A stretch of 64,000 bases of DNA from positions 19,346,220-19,410,219 of the forward strand of contig JAEMBT020000001.1 of the NCBI GenBank assembly GCA_018873245.2, in the 5' to 3' direction. Positions 22,996 to 34,529 of this stretch are shown here, in pieces (position 1 is the stretch's first letter; each line of letters opens with the position of its first letter). The stretch comes from Archegozetes longisetosus. Taxonomy: Eukaryota > Arthropoda > Arachnida > Sarcoptiformes > Trhypochthoniidae. The notes under the pieces were generated by a model. It worked only from the letters and a program-made list of their open reading frames with translations, was not told where the DNA came from and ran no database searches. Position numbers and translations under genes: made by a program.

Positions 22996-25830
22996 CCTCT
23001 AATAATGAATGAAAGAGTTCGTTATAAGAATAAGCAGTGGTCACAATGATCCATCAATTTGAGAAAAAGCTGTTTATGAGCTTAAATTTAAAGAATTCAA
23101 TCCTTTATCAATGATGTGTGAGTTAGATTAAAATCCTTTAATGCTACAAAACTGATAAGAGGGTCCACATTAAACTTATCAAGAAAGTGCCACGAAGTCC
23201 GTGATTCACATTATTTTATACATTCTATGTTTGCCTGAGATATGCTGTTCTATAGGATTGGGCCAAATTTACAAGAACTTTTCAAACGAGCTAAGTAAAA
23301 CATTTTTTGTTAAACTTAAAACCAATTAACATAATAAAAAGGTATAATAATAACATAATTCCATTGAAATTGATTTATAAACTTGGTGATTAAATTTAAT
23401 TATCTGATTTTGATATTTAATTTGATATTTAATTAATTGATCAAATATTTCTCATGCCTCGACATAACCCCCAAAATCCATTTTTCATAATATGATATAT
23501 TAGTATAAACTCCAGGAAAACCTTTGATTCCACATTTATGTCCAAACGATACGATTCCAACGAGATAATGTGCCCCATTCAAGTTGACAGTCATGGGTCC
23601 TCCAGAATCCCCCTGACACGCATCTCGACCATCATACAGAGAAGTGGCGCAAATCATACATTCCTGAATACCGATTGGAATCTTATGTTTGTCTCCGTTC
23701 TCATATTTTTGTGCGCATTCATTTTTAGAAATAATATTGACTTGAATTTGCTGTAGTTTTGGCGATACGAATCCCTTATAAACAGTATCTCCAAAGCCGA
23801 TAACAGTTGCCTTAAGACCTGATAAGTTACCTGGAGTCATGTCTTGACTATGAATGCAAATAAATCTAACATTCTTATTGAATTCAAAGGCAAACTTTGT
23901 TATAACGAGAGCGATATCGTGATATGATTCTGAAGCGAAAAATAATTCATGTTTTATTATTTTTGAGACTGAATATTCTTGTCCTTTGCCGAAATGAATT
24001 GAACCAACTCGTATAGAATATACGCTCGCATCACTTATTGAGAAGGAGAACAAAAATAATTTATTAATAACATTTTTAAGTATTGATATCCAGAATTTGA
24101 AAGGTATAAGAGCTTTAGTTGAAATTTTGTATAATTATGAACTAAGATTAAAATAACTTTTTCTAACCATACATAAAAATTGTGGAAAACACTATAAAGA
24201 ACTCATCCGCTAATATTATTATCTACAAGTTTTCCAACTCTATCAAGTCCAAATGATTATTAGAGCTCTTCAGATATATCCTAAGAACACACGAGGGAAG
24301 TTGGGGACTATGTAATAACCGATTTCAAAAATATTTTTATGGAATAAATAACATGTCATATGATTCTCGAAAAGGCACATAAAAAAAGGCTGACTGGTAG
24401 ACACTTATAAGTCATGATCACTCAAAAAGTGATTTCCTATGGCTTATTTCTATTGATTCCTATGTATTCTACCTATCATATATGTACTTAATTCAGTCAA
24501 ATTACTCAATGAATAGCAATAATATTGTTAATAAGGAAAAACTTCAAATCATTTTGAACAAAATAAGATAATCTGAAGTTTTATACTTAAAAGTAAGTTT
24601 CACATTTAAAGTTTTATATATCAATAGTTCTAGATTTTTGTATTTACCATATCTCTAAAAATTTCTTTAGAAACCCATTGAATTTAGAAGATATGATAGA
24701 TACGATAAATTAGAACTATTGATATAGAACTTTTAAATATGAAATTTCAGATTATCTTTTTGTTCAAAATGATTTGGAGATTTTCCTTATTAACAATATT
24801 ATTGCCATTCATCGAGTAATTTAACTGAATTAGAAGTATGTTTTGATGGGCAAAATACACATGAGTCAATATTAATAAGCCATAGAAAATCACTTTTTGA
24901 GTGGTCACAACTTTTTAGTGTCTAGCGGTCAGCCTTTTTTATATGCCTTTTCGGACACCATATGACATATTATTTATGCCATAAAAATATTTTTGAAATC
25001 AGTTATTACATAGTCCCGAACTTCCCCCGTCAGTTTAAAATTACACGAAACTCTGAAGTACTTATACTTTTAATTTTGCTAAACTTTAAATATCCCTTGA
25101 TTTATTGACTGTAGTTTACTAACCGAATACTCGATCAATTTTTAATGATGCACAGCAACGAGAAATAATGTTATACCAATATTTCTATATTCTCATAATA
25201 ACACACATAACATGAGTTTCAGTTCCTAATTATTTTAGATAACAAAGCGAATCAAAATAAAAAATTAAGTTAAAACTGATGGGCATCACGAGCAGTACGA
25301 CATTACAGTTAGACTTTTCTCGTAGCTATGCGTTGCCTTAATGTCCAGAACAGTACAGTTGCTTATACTTAAATCTAAAATACTATGTAGTTTTGCGTTA
25401 ATCATTTGATTTCTTACAAGAGCGGTGCAAAACAATGAGCTGAAGTTACCACAAAATAATCACTAATAATAGTAGCACCGCATATAAATTGCCCGAACAT
25501 GAAAATAGATGCCATCCATGGAAACTGTCCATCTCTTGCGTCACTGCCTAAAGTTATTCTCTCGAAAAGTGGAAACAATTGACTTCTATGCTTTTGGTTG
25601 TTTGTAAACCTATTTTTACAAAATGTCTGTATAGCTAATACACTATTTGAAATTTTTAGATTTTTATTATCTCTGTGAAGACAACAAACAGTTTTTGGCT
25701 TAACTCCAAACTCATTCCAGCTGCAAACAAGCCATCGACCACTTAAACAATACTCAACTTCAATACAGACTTCTTTACATAAAAGTAAAGTATATTCTTC
25801 TTTAAACAATCGACGGCTAGATATATGAGT
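22996..25830. repeat. Near-identical block around S2 (partner of 15190-18030)
   Basis: Second copy of the serine-protease block. Differences seen by eye are scattered single bases and small indels in the intron and flanks. The last-exon protein is identical. Confidence 0.85.
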
Positions 25831-25908
25831 AAATTGATGTTCATTTAAGTTTAAACACTATAATAGGTATGAAAAAATAATATTGTATAAAGAGAAACAG
25901 ATATTCAT
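23433..25908 (-). pseudogene. Clip-domain trypsin-like serine protease S2, nonsense in signal peptide
   Basis: Exons correspond to S1: first exon 25418-25908, last exon 23433-24033 (same 601 nt, identical protein). Codon 17 of the expected start at 25908 is TAG (25858-25860), where S1 has TTG; translation from that ATG would stop inside the signal peptide. The next in-frame ATG (25809) would leave the clip and catalytic domains but no signal peptide. One other change is TSAHC for TAAHC; the triad and specificity Asp are kept. It is therefore a very young pseudogene, or an allele or assembly artefact. The rest of the gene is open. Confidence 0.8.
24295..25028. mobile_element. Foldback element in the S2 intron
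   Basis: Counterpart of 16488-17224, same ends and arms, same position in the intron, with a few small indels. Confidence 0.78.
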
Positions 25909-26157
25909 AGCTATTATTTTAAACAAACTGAACAACAAAAAATTTTTATTACTGAATATGATGCCAATAATATGCTGAAATTTTCTTTTATTGTTTAATT
26001 AAAATAGTATTCGTCAAAATAAGCAAATTTTGATACCTCTACAAAAGTTTTGAAATATATGTTTGAAGCTATTTTGATATTAATAAAAATTCTCAGTGCT
26101 CATAGTTAATAGAGATGAAATACAGGTTCCCCTTTTTCCAACTTGTGATTTTTAATA

Positions 26158-29100
26158 TCACTTCAGTTTAAGATAACCGAGACGGGTATTGATTCCGCAC
26201 ATATTGCTTCCTCTAGCTAAGTATAAATATCCGTTGACGCCCCAATCCGCGCCCCAACTGTTTTTTATGATCTAAAATTGGTAAATTTCAAAATTTTTAT
26301 TAATTCTTATTTTTCAACTCGAAAGATATATGATTAGACAATATGAATTTAATGTTTTGAGAAATCATTCTATACAAAATTTTGAAACTCTACCCTAAAT
26401 CATTTTTAACATTTAGTACGAGAGTTTTGTAGAAAATAAATAATTTCCTAACACGATATTACCACCCGAGCAGCACTAGCCCGAAAACGACAATACTGCG
26501 AGGTAGTGTAGTTTGCGCGCTATTGTCGTACGCTTTAAAGTTGTGCGCGGTAACGTCATGTAATCAAATAATTCATTTAAAGAGATTTTACATAGAAAAA
26601 TTTTGAATGTATGGAACAATTTTAAGAAAGATATTTTTAAAATTAAAAGTTAAGCTGAAAAAGGTGGCAAATTTTATGGATTTAACATAATGTAATTACC
26701 CAATAATCTATGCCATTAACAGTATTCCACCCAACTATGGTAATAGCATGATTCAGGTCCTCTGCTCTATTATTGCACCTGTAGTCATCGAAAAATCCGT
26801 CATTATATAAAGGTAATTCAACCATATCAGCGTTTATAGACGCTGTCACCGGTCCGTTATCGCGGATATAAGTCATTATCTCCTGATCTGTCAGGGTAAA
26901 GGTTCGAGTGTATTCTTGAGGAGTACCATAATTATAAATATAAGTTCCACCTTTCCTGCAATAACCAATACTATTCGCTGGGATAACCTTTGGTGTCACC
27001 CTACATGCATAGTCCTTAAGAGATCGAAAATTAATTATTCGTCAATAAATGCAATATTCGGAATGTCAACATTAATCATATTATAAATACCTGTCGAGTG
27101 GTTGTATAGGGCACTGAAGCCTCAGAACTTAAACCTTTGTTTATAATATAATCAAAAGCAGTGTAATAGCTGCCGCCCGAACCACACCCTGTTACTCCAG
27201 GATTGACGCAATTCACCAATTCTTGTTCACTTAAATCGAGTAATTGTCCTTTTCTAATCAAGTACTGACTCTCAAGTGCAGCCACAGCTGCGAATGTCCA
27301 ACAACTGTCGCATGGATTCTGATTTTTGACTGATGACACATAGTTTGCTCCGTTTCTGTTTCTCCAGTCGAATGACGACGGAAGTGGACTCGTATTTATG
27401 GGTTGACACTGAGAATCAGGTAATGCATCACGTCTTCGACGACCACTCCCACTATTTACAACCTCTGCTGGAATTCGTGTTCCCAAAAGTTTTCTGTATT
27501 CTTCTGGACTCTAATGTTATATAAAATACTGATTAATATTAATTCAGATAATTGTCGCGAGCCTGACTCTTGTTTTCAATAAATTACTACAACGAACAAG
27601 TTAACATTTGAAACAGCTAAGTTTTCTTTAAATCAGTTAACTTCATATATTAGATGGGATCAAAAGTAATGGGACTATCTTATCTCGTTATTGATGAAAG
27701 TTGTAAACATTTTTATGCTATAATATTGCGCATTAGAGAAAAAGAAAGTGTACAATGTGATTGCTTGCTTTTCTCGTGCTTTTAAGTGCGATTTCTGTAT
27801 ATGGTCCAAAAGTGGACCAACTTCGAGAAAGTGTTACAAACCAAGAACAGCACTATTTATTAAGTGCCATGTGCTATTTGGTAATCCTGCAGTTGAATTT
27901 CATAGAATGCTAGATAAAATAGCTCGCAACCGAGCATTAAGCAAAACACACGTATATAAAATATACAATAAATTTAAGGATGGAAGCCGCCTGAGCAGCG
28001 AGGAAGATCCACGCTCAAGAAGACCTCGCACTGCGACTGATACAACACGAAGAAAGACTTAGGGAGCTTCTAAATCAGGACGAATGCTGGAGGACCGAAG
28101 ATTTGGCCCAGACATTAGGTATTAATACTGCAAGTACCAATAGACTTTTGAAGGAAGTAGGGGCGAAGAAAGTTGCCTCGAGATGCGTACCATACGAATT
28201 GAAACCAAAACAATAGCAGTTGCGCGTGACTATTTCTGCAGAGCATTTTGAAAGATATCATAGTATCCCCGACATGTTGGAAAAAATTATAGCAATTGAT
28301 GAAACTTGGCTAAAAAGCTATGACCCAAAGTATGCTAATAGCTCAAAGCAATTGGTTCTACCTAGTCAAAAACCGTATGTTTTTTAAGTTGAAGTTTTCG
28401 AAAGTTTTAAATTGTGCCAGCGGCTTTGTTCTTTGTCGAAGGTCGACCAAAGTCAGAGCAACGATGAGTGACTGGAAGGTAATGATGATCGTAGCGTTTC
28501 ATCAAAATCAGATTATTGGTTACCGAATTTTACCACAAAATCTAAATGTCAATTTTGAAGTTTATCTTAATTTTTTGTCAGAGGTATTGCATCCAGCGAT
28601 GAGAGAACACCGTATTAAGAGGCCACTCATCCTGCATGACAATGCTAGGCCACATAAACATGAAGAAGTTCGAAGATTCTTTAAACGACATCGTTGGGAG
28701 TTGAAACACCCTCTTTATAGTCCAGATTTAAACCCCTGCGATTATGATGGTATTGCTAGAATAAAGAGGCATAATAAAGGAATGAGATTTGCCGATGAGA
28801 ACGAACTCCACTCTGCTTATGATAGAGTTATTGAAGATATAAATCTTAACAATGAGGCTACAGGAATGAGACACTTCCCACAGCGGTGGTCCATGGTCAC
28901 CCAGAAGGGAGGAGAATATGTTGTATAATCACATTATAATATAATAAATATCTTTCAAAGTCTACGAGTTCTAATAGTGCCATTACTTTTGATTCCATCT
29001 AATATTAATATTTCTAAGCAACTCATATTTTCTATTAATGGAATTAGTCCAATATTTACTTTATCTGCTAATGAAGTCAATCCCAATTTGTAATTAGGGT

Positions 29101-29546
29101 TTGAATCTTGCGAACCAATTATACTTCTAGCGATCACTTCAAGCGAATTGAATAGATTTTGTTTACGTTGTTTTTCTTCTCCTTTGCTATATTTGACTTT
29201 ATATTTGGCCTTAAAGTAATAATAAAAGTAGTAATATATTAATGGTTTTGTCAGAATATTTTATAATTTTTACCGAAAATCGGTTGAAAACGTTGTCAAT
29301 ACTAAAGTTGAGCGGATTCAGAGGATTCCCATCAAGACTCAATGGATCGAAGGTTTTGAAATTAAAGATGTCAGAAATGTCGAATCCTGGTGGAATGACC
29401 AAATCTTTGAAGGGTGTGCCAAATTTTTTGATCGTATCTTGTATTTCATTGTCGAGATCTTCGAAGATCCTACCGAAAAGACCAAATAATTGTGCGGAAC
29501 TGTAATGGTAGGTAATTATTAGAATGAATAAAGTGAATAATTTCAT
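26158..29546 (-). CDS. Secreted papain-like cysteine protease, copy C3
   Basis: Exons 29274-29546, 29060-29209, 27091-27510, 26700-27014, 26158-26271; 423 residues (three fewer in the N-terminal extension). The plan is as in C1: signal peptide, extension, I29 prodomain, RRRR, mature enzyme. The active-site segment reads CDSCWTF instead of CGSCW, so the Gly two residues before the catalytic Cys is Asp. His ([10 protein letters not shown]) and Asn (KNSWGADWG) are normal. Intron 2 carries a whole mariner copy (27653-28999) but keeps its splice sites. The acidic change next to the nucleophile may alter activity; this is inference. Confidence 0.85.
26455..26565. repeat. Small palindromic insertion in C3 intron 4
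   Basis: This GC-richer segment is absent from the matching introns of C1 and C2. It contains inverted ACGACAATA and TATTGTCGT, and outer GATATTACC against GGTAACGTC. It is probably a miniature element; a partly similar run occurs near 32650-32735. Confidence 0.4.
27653..28999 (+). mobile_element. Broken mariner transposon in C3 intron 2
   Basis: Ends GATGGGATCAAAAGTAATGG and their inverse (GATGGAATC...) are flanked by TA (27651-27652, 29000-29001). The C2 intron shows the empty site. A transposase can be followed across frames from ~27850: helix-turn-helix parts ([16 protein letters not shown], a second HTH after 28080), then IDETWL at ~28297, HDNARPH at ~28640 and SPDLNPCDY at ~28720, the D, D and D of a mariner DD34D enzyme. 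Frame changes near 28060 and 28320 and a stop near 28214 make it inactive. Confidence 0.88.
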
Positions 29547-30830
29547 TATTGAAAGTTCAATTCAGTCTAGCTTAAAATAAGACTTAAAATCCCAAAGCTT
29601 TTAACTTCTTTTATACTTTTCCAAATTTTAATTTGAAACTGAAGTCCGAACATATTCCAAATCAATTTGATTGACAATTGATTATCTATATTTTAATTCA
29701 TTTGTTTATGGAACAATAAGCTTTGCATCGATTGTGCTCGTGATCTGGTCCTAAACACATTTGCAAACATTAAACGTATTCAGAAATAGATGTTTTGGTT
29801 TTTTTAATTACTAATAAAACAAAAGTTTTTCAAGGTTTGGATCTAGAAACAATTAAATCAAAAGTTATTAATGAGTAAATTGTAAAATATGCACTAAATT
29901 GTCAATTAATTTGAGTGAAGTATCATATGTTTGAAACATCAATTTTGAATGAAATGTTTAAAAAATTACAAGATTTTGACATTAAAATGACCTAAACTAT
30001 TAGAATTAAAGACCTGATTAATATCTTATGGTTTTCAGTTAAATATGAAGTCTAAAAAGTTATCAAATAATTTTCAAATTGACAAATAACTAGCAAATAT
30101 TCAATAATACATGTAGTACTGATAGAATCTATAGTTTCAATTGATTTATTGATGCTTTGAAGGCTCTTTATATGCTTTGATATTAATTAGTGCTGAAGGT
30201 TTGGCTAATTTGATTGAAATGATTGGTAGAATACAATTTGAGAGAGCGTTGCGACTTAACTCTCGTTAAGACATAACCGATAAATACATTAATGTTCAGT
30301 AACGGTAGCGCATACGAAATCACGGCGCAAAACAATTCCAAAATGAAAATTATACTGAATAAAATGACTAATAATTAACTTAAATGAAGCCACACTACAA
30401 CGTATTTAAACAGTGACAGATTAGCTTTTAAAACCTAGAATTAACTTAACCTAACCTAACCATAACTTGATTTGACTGAACTTCACATAAGTGCGCTTCT
30501 TTGAAATTGTTCACAACCACATCCGCACTTTATCACATCCATAGCCGCCTACAGAGAAAAATGAGGGCAACCCAGCTAGTATAACTCTGTAATTAAAATT
30601 TATAATCGAAGTTATGAATTTATAAAAGCTGTAATTGAAATTAAAATCATGGTTTTGATCATGAAAATAAATTCTCCTTCATTTCAACTAAAAAGTCATC
30701 AGTTTGCAATTTTTCTTGTTGGGGATACTTTCTTCTATACCAAAAATTGTTATCATTCTTACTTCTCAAGCTGATGATCTTTAAAATTTACAACTTAAAA
30801 AATTCTACAGTCTCATATATGGATATCATA
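29547..30830. other. C3 upstream region, no gene seen
   Basis: A TATAAAA box on the minus strand lies at 29609-29615, 63 nt before the C3 start. The sequence to ~30320 aligns with the C1 upstream region as far as the element A insertion point. A short CCTAACCTAACC run occurs near 30447. No ORF of note. Confidence 0.6.
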
Positions 30831-32220
30831 TAGTCCATTTCAAATTGATAAATCCAGTCAATGTTTTTTGAATAACTTAAGAACTACTTGAGATAATGAG
30901 ATGAAATTTTATTATTATGTGTACAAAACCATTAAAAGACACTTGTAAAATTTTGGTCAAGTTTCGGCCACTCGCGCGCATGATATAAAGCATTAAAGCA
31001 AAACATAGCGTTTCAAAATGATAAATCCACTTAATAGAAACTTAAATAAACAATCGATACTTAGTAACTAATAGTCAATAGTTCCTCCATTCTTTGTTAT
31101 GTTCTTCAATATTCTATTTGGCATAGAATTGACGAATTTTTGAAGTAATGTCGCATTTATTTCGTGAATGAACCCCAAAAGGTTTGAGGTTCGTTCTGAG
31201 GCGTACTTCATTTTCACTATTTGAAACAATTGTGTAAACATTTGAAACTTTAGTTAAAATAGAAAATTTAAAAATTAATTAATATTTTAAAACCCTGTCA
31301 ACTAATCTCATTTTAATTGAAGTTAATATAAAAAAAATTGTTTTAATAAGTAAAGGTAATGCGAACCATTCACGGGGAAAACAGGAACGAAGTGCTTTAT
31401 AAAGGAAATAGAATCGACGGAAAAGATAATCGAAGTTCTTGGCATTTTGAACCTCTCTTAAACATTTTAGACATTATACACAATATCTTCAAATTATAGT
31501 ATTGTACACTTTTTACACACTTTTTTTTAATAGACAATGCATTAACAGAGAGTCATTTAATTATTACATATGACATATGACATAAATATTCAACTGATTG
31601 TATTGAATTTCGATAAATTAATGGTTTAAATCTGAGGTTCGGGCTCGAGCTCAAGAGTATTTGAGATTTATTTATGCTCATCAGAGGTAAGTTTCATTAA
31701 TGAGTAATTTTGTAGTTTTTATTTAAAAAGATTCAATGTAGCAATAGTTAATTTTCAAAAGTATTTATTCTCAGTATAAGTGTGAATAGAGGTTCAGGGC
31801 TACTGTAGAGCCTGAACCTTAAACCCCAGGTTCTGAAACTTCGAACCTAAAACCTAAACCTCTTTCAAAATTCAGAACCTGAACCGGAGTCTAAATCTGA
31901 GGTTCATATTCGGGTTCGGACTTGAGAAGTTCTAAGGTTCATTTATACTCAGCATTAATTAGAACAATACTTTTGCACTATAAATTTCATCGCGCGCTGT
32001 TTCTCTCAAACATTTTTTGCTGTACTTATCATTTTGAAACGCTATGTTTTGCTTTAATGTTTTATATCACGTGCACGAGTGGCCGAAACTTGACCAAAAT
32101 TTCACAAGTGTCTTTTAATGGTTTTGTGCACATAATAATAAAATTTCATCTCATTATCTCAAGTAGTTCTTAAGTTATTCGAAAAACATTGACTGGATTT
32201 ATCAATTGAAACGGACTGTA
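30831..32220. mobile_element. Foldback element, ~1.4 kb
   Basis: Arms 30831-31035 and ~32020-32220 are inverted copies (for example TTTCAAAATGATAAATCCAC near 31012 against CAATTGATAAATCCAGTC on the other side, and a long match through the CATTAAAGCAAAACATAGCG segment). The right end ACGGACTG is followed by TA. The centre holds repeated GGTTC/CCTGAACC-rich phrases in both orientations (31630-31920). The open frame at 31922-32173 lies in an arm and is not a gene. Confidence 0.72.
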
Positions 32221-33346
32221 GCATAATAAACAATAACTCATCGATATACTCTTCATAAATACGATTTTATTAAATTTGATTTTAAAGTATACCAATCCTT
32301 ATGGAAGCTAATGAAAGCAGTTTTTAATCACTATAATGTCTATTACAAAATTCCTTATAAGTTTGTTTTTTCTCTTCTATTAAGTATACTTTGAAATTAT
32401 GCTTAAGTTTTAACTATTGACACAGGGTTACAGTTCGAATTGCATATATTGAGAATATTCATGCTAAACAATTTTAAAAGCCCACTAAAGCCTAATACTA
32501 GTGTGAAAGGAAAATTTTTTCAAACCCGTACAGATCCACGGGTGCGGATATGAATTACATTCCTTTATTTCACACATTCATTACATGTGAAATAAATCAA
32601 AATTGAAAGTAAATTAAAATTTTCAGTGAAATTTTATATGCGGTACCTTGTCGTGCACAGTATTATCACTGTGAGATAACGTTTTATTCCGTTCCGTCGC
32701 GCGGGGTAACGTTGTCACGTAGTTTGGTCATGCGATTATAATTCTCTATGGAGAAAAGTCTTGTATCCACCAAAATCTCTAAGATATATGCCTCGGATTT
32801 TTAATCTTAAATTCAAAACTGAAAATACCACACATTCTTATAGAAAGTCTATCCATAGTAATGATAGCTCAGTTTTACTTAACTTGAGTTTGAGTTTGAG
32901 CCTAGCATTCAAACATTAATTTGAACCTGACTTCAAAAAGTCGAATGGTCATTTATATTTCCTCTTTATCGATCATAATATAACTTGAAGTTTTGAATGA
33001 TAATAGTAAAAATTAAACACACATTATACGATATTAGCATTAAATACAATTTTTTTTGCAGAATACAGTCTGTTTCCAAATTTTAAAAGCACTCTATTTT
33101 TTTAATAACTTTAGAATCGAATTAGTTAATTTGATGAAATTTGATAATAATACATCAAATATTAAGTTATAACAGAAAGTCTATCAATTTTCGAGTTGCA
33201 TGAATTGATTCCAGCATAACGTAATTAAATGCAAAAACACGCTTTTCAAAATTATAAAACCAGCTCAAAAATTGGCTTAAAATCTATCAAAAAATAAAAA
33301 ATAAATCTAACACCTAATTGGACCTCCATTGCTAATAATAGTCTTG
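32221..33346. other. No gene seen
   Basis: AT-rich intergenic DNA. It has a short GC-richer patch (~32640-32735, GTCGCGCGGGGTAACG) partly like the insertion in C3 intron 4. A phrase near 32885-32960 (GAGTTTGAGTTTGAGCC...) is related to the centre of the preceding foldback element. Confidence 0.4.
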
Positions 33347-34170
33347 AATATGATTAATGAAATATCATAATGAGGTAAGTAAACTTGGGTTATATAATAC
33401 AATTCAGGGACAGGGTACTTTCAGTGAACCGACCACCTCAATATATATATCGTCGGACTCAGCTCGATGAGACGAGTTCATCGATACCCCACTTGGGGCC
33501 CTAGGGCCTAGTTACAAAAAGTTGGGCCTGGGTCCCTAGTAGCTGTACCTAAGACCGTGCGTTGGGTATCAACATGACTGGAGGCTCGAGTGGAGTTCAC
33601 ATATCAAATATGGTGATCCTAGGGCCAGGTCTTGAGATTTAACTTTATTACTTAAACAGTGTAGTCTATGATATTTAATTGTACCTATTGGCGACTCATT
33701 TAACCTAACCACCACGAACCCGATTTAACCTAAGCTGACTATAGCGCCAGATCGCTTCATTCGGAACGCTTCGCGTTCCTCGCTTCGCGACCTGATGCAA
33801 TTTTCACTTAGGTTAAATCACGCATGTGGATACTTAATTATTTTATATAGAAATTTGAATATGCAAGTTGGACTAAGATCCCAAGACCTAGCCCTAGGAC
33901 CACCATATTTGATATGTAAACTCCACTTGAGTCTCAGGTCATATTGACACCCAATACATAATCCTAGGTTCGGCCACTAGGGACCTAGGCCCAACTTTTT
34001 GTAGCTGGACCCTAGGGTCCCAAGTGGGATATCTATGAACTCGTCTCATCAAGCTGAGTCCAACGATACATATATCGAGGGGGTCTGGTCACTGGAAGTA
34101 CCCTGTCCCTGAATTGTATTAAATAACCCCAAACTTACTTACCTCATTATGTTATTTCATTAATCATATA
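33347..34170. mobile_element. Foldback element, ~820 bp, with GC-rich centre
   Basis: The arms include CAGGGACAGGGTACTT at 33412 and its inverse ending ~34113, and match outward to ATATGATTAATGAAATA. The inner arms carry TAGGGCC/GGCCCTA-rich sequence. The centre (~33740-33800) has perfect small hairpins such as GGAACGCTTCGCGTTCC and a GCTTCGCGACCT phrase shared with the element at 12525-13119, suggesting a common family. There is no ORF. Confidence 0.78.
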
Positions 34171-34529
34171 TGACTTGACAAGAATTGACTAAAGCATGAG
34201 GAATTTGAAGCGATGTTTCTTAAAGCATTATCCTTAGGTAAATACTCATTTTTAGCGTAAAAACCAATTCGTTGACCAAATGGTAGCAAATGCATGCTGA
34301 GTGCATAAAAATGTTCTAAAGACTTCATCTTATGATATGTGAATGTGATATTAGTCATTTGATTATAGCAGTGGCCAGCTCACAGGATCACAGCTGTCTG
34401 ATTAAATTAGTTCAATAGTATCAATGGGTTAGAAGATGGCGGTTCGGTCATGGTGTGAGTAAGTGTGTATAAGAGTAATTCAAAGTTTTTGTTTGTCTGT
34501 TTAATATTATTCTATTAAATTAAGTACTA

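Noticed and set aside
30440-30470. Telomere-type repeat (CCTAACC)
   Set aside because: Only two to three degenerate units; too short and embedded in intergenic DNA.
31922-32173. 83-codon plus-strand frame
   Set aside because: Lies in the right arm of a foldback element; composition fits chance.
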